Notes: a model not told the origin generated them from the letters alone. A stretch of DNA of 45,709 nt from Lutispora thermophila DSM 19022 (GCF_900142105.1 NZ_FQZS01000022.1:1-45709), one strand, 5' to 3'; shown: positions 1 through 8,882, counted from the first letter of the stretch. Made by a program: numbers and translations.

Positions 1-603
1 ATGAAGGAAGATAAGGAAAGCTGGTTAAACTTCTTCCAATGGCTTAAGAGCCGTGGTCTTACTGGAGTACAACTTATCATAGGAGATAAAAGTCTGGGAA
101 TGCTTGAATCAATTCCAGAGATATTTCCTAATGCAAAATATCAGCGTTGTACTGTACATTTTTACCGGAATATATTCTCTGTTACACCAAAATCGAAAAT
201 AAAACTGGTTTCCAAAATGCTCAAAGGAATTCATGTTAGTGAGAATAAATCAGCAGCTAGGGAGAAAGCCAGACAGGTTGCAGCTGAATTGAGAAATATG
301 AAACTCAAAGAAGCTGCTCAAAAACTTGAAGATGGCATAGAAGAGACTATCACCTATATGGCCTTTCCTTATGAACATTGGAACCGAATCAGAACCAACA
401 ATACAATTGAGCGTCTTAATCGTGAGATCCGTCGGCGAACCAAAGTCGTCGGCACATTCCCCGATGGTAAATCTGCATTAATGCTTGTCTGTGCAAGACT
501 TCGTCATGTAGCAAGCTCCCAATGGGGAGTAAAGCGTTATCTTAATATGAAGCATCTCGAAAATATGAATGCTATTGAGAATGAAGATATGATTGTCGGA
601 TAG
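1..603 (+). CDS. IS256-family transposase, C-terminal part (5' end outside window)
   Basis: The reading frame is open at the left window edge. The visible 200 residues are the C-terminal half of a mutator-type (IS256 family) DDE transposase, normally about 390-410 aa. The second catalytic Asp is in LIIGDKSLG (D29 here), followed by the family segment FPNAKYQRCTVHFYRN; the catalytic Glu is in NTIERLNREIRRRTKVVG (E137 here). The first catalytic Asp would lie upstream of the window. The in-frame ATG at position 1 is an internal methionine (GMKEDKESW is a usual internal family motif), so this is a partial view and not evidence of truncation. No frameshift or stop interrupts the visible part. It is followed by a probable terminal inverted repeat and then by the ornithine operon on the other strand. 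Family assignment is very secure; whether the element is intact cannot be judged. Confidence 0.93.
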   Translation: MKEDKESWLNFFQWLKSRGLTGVQLIIGDKSLGMLESIPEIFPNAKYQRCTVHFYRNIFSVTPKSKIKLVSKMLKGIHVSENKSAAREKARQVAAELRNMKLKEAAQKLEDGIEETITYMAFPYEHWNRIRTNNTIERLNREIRRRTKVVGTFPDGKSALMLVCARLRHVASSQWGVKRYLNMKHLENMNAIENEDMIVG

Positions 604-631
604 CCGACATCTTCCAAATGGCTAAAATTGA

Positions 632-658
632 ATTTGCGAAAAAATCTTGACAGTATCT
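632..658 (+). repeat. Probable right terminal inverted repeat of the IS256-family element
   Basis: About 30 bp after the transposase stop the sequence contains GCGAAAAAATCTTGACAGTATC. IS256-family elements of Firmicutes commonly end in a string of A residues followed by a TTGACA(G/C)TAT-like motif. The matching left end is outside the window, so the exact boundary and any 8-9 bp target duplication cannot be confirmed. Confidence 0.55.
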
Positions 659-748
659 TTATTAGTATACATTTTATATTTTACTTAGTACATTTCCAGT
701 AATTATTTCTGTTAAATTATAAAATATTTTATTATTAACATTCTAGTC

Positions 749-822
749 AAAAAAAGAACCTCCTTCGTTGATTAAATAGATTTATCGTCAAAATTTATTT
801 AATCAAAGGAAGTTCTTTTTTT
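749..822. terminator. Long A/T-flanked hairpin, probable bidirectional terminator
   Basis: An imperfect inverted repeat has arms at 749-778 and 796-822. The left arm starts with seven A and GAAC, the right arm ends with GTTC and seven T. It therefore gives a stem with a U-tract on both strands. It lies about 80 bp after the orr stop on the minus strand and about 150 bp after the transposase stop on the plus strand, so it can end both transcripts. The remainder of 604-902 has no recognisable gene. Confidence 0.75.
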
Positions 823-902
823 AATAAAATATTCCCATTGTCAGCTTGTATATATTACTTTATTACAACTTAGAAGCCAAATGGCTCCTTATTAAAATAA
901 CG

Positions 903-1964
903 TTATTCTATAACTTTATATACATAATCTGATGTTGATAATGATAAAAGAGCTCCATAGTCCATTGTAAATTCTATTATATCTCCTATGGAGTAGTCTG
1001 TTTCACTATCTGTAACATCTACTATCATATGATCGCTGCTAGCACCCAAAATTATAATTTTTTTATCAATTGGTGTAAGTCCGTCTATCCTTACATCTTG
1101 CTTGCCTATAGCTAAAATTGCTCTTTTCCTGATACCTCTGTCTACATAAGTAGGTTTATTTCCAAAAGCATCAACACCAATTTCTCCAATTGGTACCGAT
1201 GGTTTTTCTTTTAATTCAATAATTTCCGCACATAAAGTAAAGCAATCATTATAAGTACCTTCAATTCTGTTTCCATAGGCAGTTTCGTTACCTAATACCA
1301 CAGATTCTCCTAATCTCAGATTATTAATTCCTTTTGGGATAGTCCCATTTTCTACTAAATAATAGCTGCTTGAGTTTCCGCCGGATATTATACTTAGTTT
1401 TACTCCATACTTTTTTTCAATGTTTTCAGCAATTTCAACCAGTTTTGAGAGATTATCTACTTTAGGTATTACCGCTCCATAACATGTAAGATTTGTACCT
1501 ATGCCAATAAGTCTTACTCCTTCAAGCTTTATTATTTTTCCTGCATATTCCACAGCTTCATCAGCCCATACACCTTCTCGAAGATCTCCTAAGTCTACCA
1601 TTAATATAATATCATGGCATTTTCGCTTTTCTTGAGCTTCATCTGATAAGGCTTTTATTACTTTATATTCAGAATTCAAGCTGATATCTGCATATTCAAC
1701 GACTTCTTTAACTTGGGACAACATAGGTATTCTTAGTAACATTTTTGGTTGTTTTATATGTTTCATCTTAATCAGATTTTCAACCCTTGAGTCTGCTAGA
1801 TATGCTGCTCCTCCTTTTACCATTGCTTCTGCAACTTCAGGTATTCCACAAAAAGCCTTTGTAACAGCAGATACCTTTATATTGTAAGCAGCACATTTTT
1901 CAACTAAAAGTCTTGTATTAGCTTCTATTTTTTTTAAATCAATTTTCAAAGCAGGATAATTCAT
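903..1964 (-). CDS. orr: Ornithine racemase (PLP-dependent, alanine-racemase-like barrel)
   Basis: Interconverts L- and D-ornithine, supplying the D-isomer to the aminomutase encoded upstream in the same operon. The 353-residue protein has the N-terminal alanine-racemase fold-type III barrel: the PLP lysine is K36 in VSAVTKAFCG, and the phosphate-binding region includes SIISGGNSSSYY. Length matches known ornithine racemases (about 350 aa). The start has a strong AGGAGG at 1972-1977. It is the last gene of the seven-gene operon, 17 bp after the MutL/GlmL-like gene, and is followed by a hairpin terminator. Sequence alone would allow a general amino-acid racemase of this family; the operon makes ornithine the substrate. 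Confidence 0.9.
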   Translation of the reverse strand: MNYPALKIDLKKIEANTRLLVEKCAAYNIKVSAVTKAFCGIPEVAEAMVKGGAAYLADSRVENLIKMKHIKQPKMLLRIPMLSQVKEVVEYADISLNSEYKVIKALSDEAQEKRKCHDIILMVDLGDLREGVWADEAVEYAGKIIKLEGVRLIGIGTNLTCYGAVIPKVDNLSKLVEIAENIEKKYGVKLSIISGGNSSSYYLVENGTIPKGINNLRLGESVVLGNETAYGNRIEGTYNDCFTLCAEIIELKEKPSVPIGEIGVDAFGNKPTYVDRGIRKRAILAIGKQDVRIDGLTPIDKKIIILGASSDHMIVDVTDSETDYSIGDIIEFTMDYGALLSLSTSDYVYKVIE

Positions 1965-1981
1965 TTTTTATCCTCCTGTTA

Positions 1982-3337
1982 TTAATTTATTTTTAAACTT
2001 TTTTTCATAAGTATTAACGCTTCTTGAGGATATTTTTTCGACAATACTCCTAAAGATGCAAAAATATAATGATTATCAATTAATATCTGGGCACTGTTTC
2101 CCGGATATAGCTCAAGACCTTTTCTATTTTCTTTAATGGATTCTAATATTTCAACTCTTTTAGGTAATCTGGTTAGTGCTCCTCCAGTACCAATTATATA
2201 TTTTATATTGGTCAGATCTTTTCCTTCTGCTACAGTTTTTTTACCTGTTGGCCCATATATGTGTCTCAGTCTACCTGCATGTCTTTCTAAAGATGTTAGT
2301 ACTGCTTCCTTAGTTAATCTTTCAATGAATCTTTTTTCTTCTTCTGTTTCCGGAATTGGTTTTGCATTTTCTATAAGCTGTTCAGCATTAGGAAAATCCT
2401 TTTTTAATTCTTCCAAACCTATTTTTTCAACTATATGCTTAAGATTTACAAATACCCCCAAATCTCCTTCTACAGTTCTTTTAGCATATGGCTCAGGACT
2501 AATGAGTATTTTATTTATTTCTTCAGATCCTTCAGTTACTGAATGAACATCAGTGGTGGCTCCTCCTACATCAAATATAACTAAGTCACCTAATTCTTCC
2601 TTTAATAACTTAGCAGCTTCCATAACAGAACCTGGTGTTGGTATTATAGGGCCAGTGACCATTTCTCTTACTGTGCTCATACCTGGAGCATGTACTATAT
2701 GCTCTTCAAAAACATCCTGTATTACTTTTCTAGTAGGCTCAATGTTTAGTATATCAATTTTTGGATATACATTATCTACCAAATACAATTTAATTCCTGC
2801 GTCATTACATATTTCAGCAACTTCCTCTTGATTTTCAATATTTCCTGCATATATAACCGGAACATTTAGACCCAAGGTAGCAATCTGTTCCATATTGTAT
2901 AAAGCAGTTTCTCTTTCACCGTAGTCCACACCGCCGGCAATTAAAATGATGTTTGGTTTTATTTCCCTGATTTTTTTTAAGTCTGTTCTCCTCAATTTCC
3001 CAGAAGTCACCATCTTAATTATGCCACCTGCTCCTAGGGCGGCTTCTTTAGCAGCTCTAACAGTCATATCGTAAACAAGTCCATGGACCGTCATTCTCAG
3101 GCCACCGGCTGCACTACTAGTTGCAAGCATCTCTCCATAGGATAAATCATCAACATTTAAATTTTTCTTTAAATCTTCAATAGCGCCCTTCAACCCTATT
3201 GTAACATCCCCATCCAATACGGAAGTAGGGGCTTGCCCCTGCCCTATAAACTCTGGGCAGGGGGTTCCAATATGGTTAAACGCGTTTACTACAGTTGTTG
3301 TACTTCCAATTTCTGCAACCAATATATCAATTCTCAT
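1982..3337 (-). CDS. MutL/GlmL-family protein of the ornithine aminomutase operon (probable B12-mutase reactivase)
   Basis: A 451-residue protein of the family named after GlmL/MutL of the glutamate mutase clusters. It has actin-like/ASKHA ATPase signatures: phosphate-1 loop VAEIGSTTTVVNAF at residues 7-20, phosphate-2 loop VIFDVGGATTDVHS near residue 255, and the late glycine motif GTGGALTRLP near residue 385. Family knowledge suggests a chaperone or reactivation role for adenosylcobalamin-dependent carbon-skeleton or amino mutases; in ornithine-fermenting clostridia a homologue sits between oraE and orr, as here. The start overlaps the last 11 bp of oraE, implying translational coupling. 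The exact biochemical role is inferred from the family and the neighbourhood. Confidence 0.85.
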   Translation of the reverse strand: MRIDILVAEIGSTTTVVNAFNHIGTPCPEFIGQGQAPTSVLDGDVTIGLKGAIEDLKKNLNVDDLSYGEMLATSSAAGGLRMTVHGLVYDMTVRAAKEAALGAGGIIKMVTSGKLRRTDLKKIREIKPNIILIAGGVDYGERETALYNMEQIATLGLNVPVIYAGNIENQEEVAEICNDAGIKLYLVDNVYPKIDILNIEPTRKVIQDVFEEHIVHAPGMSTVREMVTGPIIPTPGSVMEAAKLLKEELGDLVIFDVGGATTDVHSVTEGSEEINKILISPEPYAKRTVEGDLGVFVNLKHIVEKIGLEELKKDFPNAEQLIENAKPIPETEEEKRFIERLTKEAVLTSLERHAGRLRHIYGPTGKKTVAEGKDLTNIKYIIGTGGALTRLPKRVEILESIKENRKGLELYPGNSAQILIDNHYIFASLGVLSKKYPQEALILMKKSLKIN

Positions 3338-5534
3338 TATTTGCCTTCATTTCCCTTCTCTTTTTAACAAGGAAACTTGCAACATCAATTCCATGGGATC
3401 CTCTTCCAAATCCTGCATCCATTCCTGCTTCAACTGCTATTTCATTTGTAACCTGGGTACCACCACTTACAAGTATTACTTTATCTCTTATTCCCTTTTC
3501 TACACATAATTCATGTAATTTTCTCATGTTCTTAATATGAACATCATCGTGAGTTATTATTGTACTTGCTAAAATTGCATCAGCGTTTGTTTCTATTGCG
3601 GCATCAACTAATTTTTCAACTGGACAGGAAGTTCCAAGATATAGATATTTGATGCCAAATTTTTCAATTCCCCCGTGTTTAATGTCAAGAGTTTCCTTCA
3701 ATCCTACAGAATGCTCATCTTCACCTACAGTTGCAGCTACTACAAACATAGGATTCTTTTCTATATCTTCTCTTATTTCTTCTTCTGATAGTACTGGTAT
3801 CTTTTCGGGAATAACTAACTCATTTATATCTATATCAAATTTAACTTTACCTTTAATTTCAACTAAAGTACCTTCTGATGGATGCATAACGTTTTTGTGT
3901 ATTACTGTTACATCTTCAAGTCCCATTTTTTCTCCGCACTTGATAGCTGCAAATTCAGCAGTTCTCTCATCAAGAGGTAGGAAAATTGTTACAGCAACAA
4001 CACCGTCAGCTCTCCATTCAACTTCTGGTTTTACATAGTTTGTATCATAGTATCTTGATAATTCTTGTAGCCTTACGTTGACATTGTCAAACTCATCTAA
4101 TTCGTCAATATAAACAATTTTAGTAGGATCTTCAAAGGTATCTCCACCTATTGCATCAGAAGCCTTCTTAAACTCTTTTGGAATGTTATTATATCCATAG
4201 TGAACGGATACAGGAGCAAAGTAATCCTTATCTCTTTCAAAAATCATTCCAGCGCCAATACCACCATCAATTTGTCTTGCAATACCGTCGCCGTTTCTTT
4301 CAGGATAGTATCCACTATCTACGAAGAATCCTTGCTCAACTGCCTTGAAATAACCTCCTACTTCAAGTATTTCCTCCATAAATAGAACAGCTCTTTCCTT
4401 CAGTTCTCTTACATCTTTGCCGAGGACTCCATCTCTGTCCAATTTAACCATTTCTCTCAGACCATCCATACCATTGAGAGCTTGCTTAGCTGTACTTATT
4501 GCAGCAATATTGTTATAATGCCATGGCACATTTCTACCTTCATCAGGAGTTATGGTTGATTGGATATCAGCACTGGTGAGCCTTGATATCATTAGATTCA
4601 ATGTATGAGTTACAGTTGCTTCTCTTCCATCTGATTCCATATACTTTGTGTTTTGCTGAGCTCTCATCTTATACTCACTAAAGAGATCTCTTAAAGCAAC
4701 AGCATATGGAAGATCCAGCCTCATGCAAGGTGCCGGTGGCGCTGTAGGAGGAACTGTGGATAATGCAATATTCTCTGGTTTCATTCCTACTTTCCTTGAA
4801 AATGCGCAGTTAATTGCATGTTGTACCATAAGCTCAGGTCTTACCTTCCAAGCCTTCATTGCTGTAGCGTTAGCGTTATGAGCGCCATCAATTTGAAGCA
4901 TATCAGCCCAAGCCATAACTTTCTTCGCTTCACATGCATCTACAAAGCTTCTTATCATATTTACATTTCTATAGAGAACATTGTATTGAGGATCTTGGTG
5001 AGCACCGTTTACGCCTTCCTCAGCAAACATTACTGCTATATCAGGACCAGCAACTCCTGATACATAGGAATGGAAGTTTATCGGTCTACCTACTTCATCT
5101 TCTATCATATCTAAAGCTTTTCTAGTAGCCCTTACTTGCTTTCTTGTAACCATTATTCCGCCTATACCTTGGTTTGTCCCTTCAAGTAAGGAATCAATAT
5201 GAGATTGACCAGCTGTTCTTATTACCATTATGTGGTCTGCTCCGTGCCAAGCAGCCATTCTCATTCTTCTAATATCATCTTCAAATCTTCCCGATGCTAT
5301 TTCCGTTGTTATTACACAGTCAGGCTGAGGATCAATATAGCCAAACCCTCTACTGCCAGGAAGAGGAACATAGTTCTTTAAGCCTTCAAAAGTTTCATGA
5401 TATTCGAAATCTCCTATCTGTCTTTTTACATTTCTTCCCTCTCTCCAATGCCAACCTCTTCTCCTTGGTCTATAGTTTTCAAGGTCTTTTAAGAGCTCTT
5501 TTATATCTATTTTTTTATTTGGATCAAGATTCAT
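3327..5534 (-). CDS. oraE: D-ornithine 4,5-aminomutase, large subunit
   Basis: Catalytic subunit of the adenosylcobalamin- and PLP-dependent enzyme that converts D-ornithine to (2R,4S)-2,4-diaminopentanoate. The 735 residues fit the family size. The N-terminal two thirds form the TIM-barrel part; the C-terminal Rossmann domain carries the base-off B12 motif DEHSVG with cobalt-ligand H608 and, 11 residues later, K619 in LDIKHGG, the expected PLP Schiff-base lysine. The same 11-residue spacing is found between His618 and Lys629 of the characterised clostridial enzyme. The glycine-rich B12-binding end LVSGGTQ and GRGSHGID is intact. Its ATG overlaps the oraS stop by one base (TAATG), with a GGAGG-type site inside the end of oraS, so the two subunits are translationally coupled. 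Confidence 0.97.
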   Translation of the reverse strand: MNLDPNKKIDIKELLKDLENYRPRRRGWHWREGRNVKRQIGDFEYHETFEGLKNYVPLPGSRGFGYIDPQPDCVITTEIASGRFEDDIRRMRMAAWHGADHIMVIRTAGQSHIDSLLEGTNQGIGGIMVTRKQVRATRKALDMIEDEVGRPINFHSYVSGVAGPDIAVMFAEEGVNGAHQDPQYNVLYRNVNMIRSFVDACEAKKVMAWADMLQIDGAHNANATAMKAWKVRPELMVQHAINCAFSRKVGMKPENIALSTVPPTAPPAPCMRLDLPYAVALRDLFSEYKMRAQQNTKYMESDGREATVTHTLNLMISRLTSADIQSTITPDEGRNVPWHYNNIAAISTAKQALNGMDGLREMVKLDRDGVLGKDVRELKERAVLFMEEILEVGGYFKAVEQGFFVDSGYYPERNGDGIARQIDGGIGAGMIFERDKDYFAPVSVHYGYNNIPKEFKKASDAIGGDTFEDPTKIVYIDELDEFDNVNVRLQELSRYYDTNYVKPEVEWRADGVVAVTIFLPLDERTAEFAAIKCGEKMGLEDVTVIHKNVMHPSEGTLVEIKGKVKFDIDINELVIPEKIPVLSEEEIREDIEKNPMFVVAATVGEDEHSVGLKETLDIKHGGIEKFGIKYLYLGTSCPVEKLVDAAIETNADAILASTIITHDDVHIKNMRKLHELCVEKGIRDKVILVSGGTQVTNEIAVEAGMDAGFGRGSHGIDVASFLVKKRREMKANNEN

Positions 5535-5899
5535 TAGTTATTCCCTCCTTCAAAAAGAGTATCTACTATGTCCCAATACTTTCCTTCAGCTAGTCCTAAT
5601 CCTGCTTCTCTAACTGAAATGCCAAGTTTTTTAGAGAGTCTCCATACCACATTTCCTGCACCTTTACCCATAAGACCTTTCTTCATAACTCCTTCTACAA
5701 TTGGTTTTACTTCAACGCTTGAAAATCCCATTCTTAGAAGAACGCTTCTTTCTATGGCTGGAGTAGTATATTTATAGCCCAGTTCAAGCATTGGCTCAAC
5801 TATTTTATTTGCAAGTTCCCAGAATCTTTCTTTTAATTGTTCATCTGTCAAGTCTTTTAGATGCTCTCTTCTCTTTTCAAAATCATCAGCTCTTCTCAC
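5534..5899 (-). CDS. oraS: D-ornithine 4,5-aminomutase, small subunit
   Basis: The 121-residue small subunit partners OraE in the heterotetrameric aminomutase. Recognisable features are the N-terminal helix MRRADDFEKRREHLKDLTDE, the segment TTPAIERSVLLRMGFSS and the C-terminal WRLSKKLGISVREAGLGLA. Translation starts at GTG (5897-5899), preceded at 8 bp by GGAGGG; the ATG alternatives further in would remove conserved sequence. It lies 53 bp downstream of ortB in the same direction and overlaps oraE by one base. Size and neighbourhood fit the OraS family well. Confidence 0.95.
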   Translation of the reverse strand: MRRADDFEKRREHLKDLTDEQLKERFWELANKIVEPMLELGYKYTTPAIERSVLLRMGFSSVEVKPIVEGVMKKGLMGKGAGNVVWRLSKKLGISVREAGLGLAEGKYWDIVDTLFEGGNN

Positions 5900-5952
5900 T
5901 TAACATCCCTCCAATATTTTTACATTAAATTATCTAATTACTAACTTAATTG

Positions 5953-7374
5953 CTATTCTACTTTTACTCCAATATCTGTTAATACAGATAGAACAAAATC
6001 TACATTGCTCTTTGTATCCTTAGCTAAAAACTCAAGATCCTGATTGCTTATTACATTCTTACCATAATTATTGATGGCATTTCTTATATAAGAAGTTTTT
6101 GCTTTAGTCAAATCAAAATCTCTAAGTTTAATTTTTGAAGGATGATTGGGGAATACTATGTTTTGTCCCGGTATTTCAGTATCAGGATCTCCAAACAGTA
6201 TTTCTATTCCATTTTGCTTTGCAAAACTTATCTGTGGCATTGGATGTTTTCCTGCTCCTGTGTACTCAGTTTCTTGTACTACTATGATTTGATCTTCATC
6301 CATCTCTTGGGCTAGAGCAAAGGCTGCTGTCAAAGAGGTATTACCTGCAGGCCCCCTTTCAAGCCCTTCCAATACAGATAATGCTTCAGTTATATAAAAC
6401 ACTTCGCCTTGTTTTACAGTTAAATATCTATCCAAATATCTTAAAGGTCTTGCGGCATTTCTTGGGACATCAGATCTGTCAGGCCATGTAGCGAAGGGAA
6501 TACCAAAGCCTGTATGACCAGTTGTAAAGGATTTTCTATTGAAATCATTATCCGAAGCCATATGCAACCCTGATAAATCAACGCTGGCTCCAACTACTTC
6601 TACATTTTCAGCACCTGCTTTTATTAGACCTCTGGCAGTACCTGTCACATTTCCTCCACCAGCATGAGTAATTACAACTTTATCAGGATCTCTGCCTATT
6701 TTTTCTCTAAATTGCATTATCAACTCATAACCTAGAGTTTCTACTCCAGCTATACCAAATGGTGTATACAAAGATGCATTAAAGTACCCTGTTTCTTCAA
6801 GCAAGCACAAGAAGCTATAAAAAAGTTCTGGTCCAACTGTTAGCTGAACAACTTCTGCTCCATAGGCTTCGCAAGCTCTCTGTTTTTCTAATATTTCAGG
6901 CTGACCTATCATTCTGCTATCGTAACACTCCTGAACAACAATACACTTTAATCCAGCCATTGCGGCTTGTGAAGCTACTGCTGCTCCGTAATTTCCACTT
7001 GTAGCGGCTATTACGCCTTTATAACCAAGTTTTTTAGCATGATACACAGCTGTAGCAGCTCTTCTTGCTTTAAAACTTCCTGATGGGTTACAAGCTTCAT
7101 CTTTTATGAATATCCTTGCACCTTTTCCTTTAGGTGCACATTTCCTTGCCAGAGCAGTAAGATTTTTTAATTCCAAAATAGGTGTGTTGCCAACACCGGT
7201 GCTGGATTGTATATTCTGTATTTCTTCCAAACTATATCCTGCTTCTCTCATCATTCTTTCGTAATCGAAACTAATACCACCAGATTCAAAGGCATCGAAA
7301 TCTATTCCTATAGCTTTCTTCATTATTTCGTTTTTTCTACCCATAACGGCAGCATATGACATATCTCTATTCAT
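5953..7374 (-). CDS. ortB: 2-amino-4-oxopentanoate thiolase, beta subunit (PLP-dependent)
   Basis: With OrtA it cleaves 2-amino-4-ketopentanoate with CoA to alanine and acetyl-CoA, the last step of oxidative ornithine fermentation. The protein has the fold-type II (threonine synthase / cysteine synthase-like) PLP core: the lysine is in CNPSGSFKARRA (K102 counted from the ATG chosen), followed by ATSGNYGAAVASQ and the glycine-rich phosphate loop HAGGGNVTG. I chose ATG at 7372-7374, which has GGAGG 8 bp upstream; a GTG three codons earlier directly abuts that site and is unlikely. The start overlaps the ortA stop by 8 bp. The length of 473 residues matches the family. Confidence 0.94.
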   Translation of the reverse strand: MNRDMSYAAVMGRKNEIMKKAIGIDFDAFESGGISFDYERMMREAGYSLEEIQNIQSSTGVGNTPILELKNLTALARKCAPKGKGARIFIKDEACNPSGSFKARRAATAVYHAKKLGYKGVIAATSGNYGAAVASQAAMAGLKCIVVQECYDSRMIGQPEILEKQRACEAYGAEVVQLTVGPELFYSFLCLLEETGYFNASLYTPFGIAGVETLGYELIMQFREKIGRDPDKVVITHAGGGNVTGTARGLIKAGAENVEVVGASVDLSGLHMASDNDFNRKSFTTGHTGFGIPFATWPDRSDVPRNAARPLRYLDRYLTVKQGEVFYITEALSVLEGLERGPAGNTSLTAAFALAQEMDEDQIIVVQETEYTGAGKHPMPQISFAKQNGIEILFGDPDTEIPGQNIVFPNHPSKIKLRDFDLTKAKTSYIRNAINNYGKNVISNQDLEFLAKDTKSNVDFVLSVLTDIGVKVE

Positions 7375-7678
7375 CACAGTCACCTCCGAAAAGTATTTCC
7401 TTAAGTTGCATATCTATTTTAGTCAATTCCGGCACATAATCACCAAAATCATGAACATATCTTGGATTAAGCTTTATTGCTTTACCCTTTACTTTTCTTC
7501 CTGTGACTGTCTTAATCTCAATTTCATCTCCGATTTTTCCGTCTTCAAGTGCGAATCCCTTTACCCATAGTTCTAATGGAACTTTTTTGGTATCTTCAGG
7601 TAAATGAGCTGCTCTTTCTTCAGGCTTTAGTATTACTTGATGTATTTGGATCCAGTCCCCTTTTTTAATAATATCCAT
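7367..7678 (-). CDS. ortA: 2-amino-4-oxopentanoate thiolase, alpha subunit
   Basis: Small (103-residue) subunit of the ornithine-pathway thiolase. The start MDIIKKGDWIQIHQVIL is placed at 7676-7678 because GGAGGG lies 8-13 bp upstream; a longer in-frame extension to 7750 would read through a large hairpin and has no ribosome site. Family-like segments are HLPEDTKKVPLELWVKGF and NPRYVHDFGDYVPEL. The gene lies between ord and ortB, as in the characterised clostridial cluster, and overlaps ortB by 8 bp. The 79-bp gap to ord contains a perfect 19-bp stem. Confidence 0.93.
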   Translation of the reverse strand: MDIIKKGDWIQIHQVILKPEERAAHLPEDTKKVPLELWVKGFALEDGKIGDEIEIKTVTGRKVKGKAIKLNPRYVHDFGDYVPELTKIDMQLKEILFGGDCDE

Positions 7679-7698
7679 AAAAAGATCCCTCCTAGCTA

Positions 7699-7740
7699 TA
7701 ATTATCTGTGGTGCAAACATATTTGCACCACAGATAATTA
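7699..7740 (-). promoter_or_regulatory. Perfect 19-bp hairpin between ord and ortA
   Basis: Arms at 7699-7717 and 7722-7740 are exact reverse complements around a 4-nt loop. In the minus-strand transcript the hairpin starts 17 nt after the ord stop and ends about 20 nt before the ortA ATG. No U-tract follows it; the ortA Shine-Dalgarno sequence begins a few bases later. It therefore looks more like an mRNA processing, stability or translation element than a plain terminator, although partial attenuation is possible. Confidence 0.8.
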
Positions 7741-7757
7741 AATTATACAATTCTTAA

Positions 7758-8810
7758 TTAGTCTCTCTCGATTAAGTCTCTCATATCACCCATTATTGCT
7801 CTTGGTACAGGTAAATCTATCATAGTCTTCAAACCTGGTTTTGCATTGATAACATGAGGAATCATGTTAACACACATAGCTATTGTTCCAATTCCACCTG
7901 GAACCTCAGGCTTATTTGACATATTAATGTTTGGAGTTCCTTTGATAATTATATAGTCACCTGTCTCTGTACCTTCAAGCTCAGGTTCGATCTGCTGTGG
8001 ATGGTCCATTTCAATCTTCAATTCTCCATCAACATAACCATAGCCTTTCATTGCACAGCCGGCTACATAACCAGGTTGAACCTCAGCATAAGGAGCTTTT
8101 CTATAAACATTAGTAACTATTGGTTCCATGGTCTGTTTCACTTCGCTGCTTAATTTCCAACCCAATGCATCTGCAATCATATGGATAGATTCATTAAAGC
8201 CCACATGACCTGCAAGTTTTCCTGATGCTGCGCCTTCTTTGAATTCTTCTACAGTTGTACCAATACCTTGTTCGTGCATAACAGCCGGTCCAAAGGGAGA
8301 CAAACTGTTTACTCTTCTTGCAATTATATGATCAACATCTATGCAAGCACCTGTCAAACATACTACAAGTAAATCCATAATCAATCCAGGGTTAATACCT
8401 GTTCCTAAAACTGTGACGCCATTTTCTTTGGCTATTCTATCCATCTCAGCAGCTAATTCTGGTTCTTTAGCTTGAGGATAAGCCATTTCTTCAGCACTGG
8501 ATATGACGTTTATTTTTCTTTCCAAGCAATATTTTATTTTATCAAAAGTATTTCTAGTGAAGGAGTCTGTGCAAATAAGTACAACATCAGCCGCTTTTTC
8601 CTTTATTACATCTTCATGGGTGCCGATAATTACATCTGGTCTATTGCCTCTTTCTGTTTTTATAAAATCGTACATGCTTTTTCCTACTTTTTCTCCTCTT
8701 CCTACAACACCAACTATTTCAACACCCTTCTTTTTTAGGAGCATATCTGCCATTCCGCCACCCATTGCTCCTAAACCCCAGATAATTACTTTAACATTTT
8801 CTCTCTCCAT
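7758..8810 (-). CDS. ord: 2,4-diaminopentanoate dehydrogenase
   Basis: NAD(P)-dependent oxidative deamination of 2,4-diaminopentanoate to 2-amino-4-oxopentanoate. The 350-residue protein begins with a Rossmann nucleotide-binding motif GLGAMGGGM (residues 12-20) and belongs to the dihydrodipicolinate-reductase-like dehydrogenases; the segment LGTGINPGLIMDLLV is characteristic of this group. It is the first gene of the ornithine operon: 45-75 bp upstream lies a sigma-54 promoter. The start has GGGAGG about 7 bp upstream. In characterised clusters ord also leads the operon, which supports both the function and the annotation of the genes behind it. Confidence 0.94.
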   Translation of the reverse strand: MERENVKVIIWGLGAMGGGMADMLLKKKGVEIVGVVGRGEKVGKSMYDFIKTERGNRPDVIIGTHEDVIKEKAADVVLICTDSFTRNTFDKIKYCLERKINVISSAEEMAYPQAKEPELAAEMDRIAKENGVTVLGTGINPGLIMDLLVVCLTGACIDVDHIIARRVNSLSPFGPAVMHEQGIGTTVEEFKEGAASGKLAGHVGFNESIHMIADALGWKLSSEVKQTMEPIVTNVYRKAPYAEVQPGYVAGCAMKGYGYVDGELKIEMDHPQQIEPELEGTETGDYIIIKGTPNINMSNKPEVPGGIGTIAMCVNMIPHVINAKPGLKTMIDLPVPRAIMGDMRDLIERD

Positions 8811-8866
8811 ATTTATCCTCCCTATGATAAAATTTTAATTATAACATTTATATACTAATTTAAATA

Positions 8867-8882
8867 GCAATTATTGTGCCAA
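8867..8882 (-). promoter_or_regulatory. Sigma-54 (-24/-12) promoter of the ornithine operon
   Basis: On the minus strand the sequence reads TTGGCACAATAATTGCTA. This has TGGCAC, five bases, then TTGC, an essentially ideal RpoN promoter. The GC of the -12 element is at 8867-8868, predicting transcription start near 8855 and a leader of about 45 nt before the ord ATG. The match, its position before the first gene and the nearby sigma-54 activator gene together make this a strong call. Confidence 0.9.

Noticed and set aside
903-1964. Alanine racemase for cell-wall synthesis
   Set aside because: The protein has the single-domain barrel type and its gene is the last of the ornithine operon; ornithine racemase is the better reading.
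7679-7750. Longer ortA beginning upstream at 7750
   Set aside because: It would translate through the 19-bp hairpin, lacks a Shine-Dalgarno sequence and adds residues absent from the family; the start at 7678 has GGAGGG.
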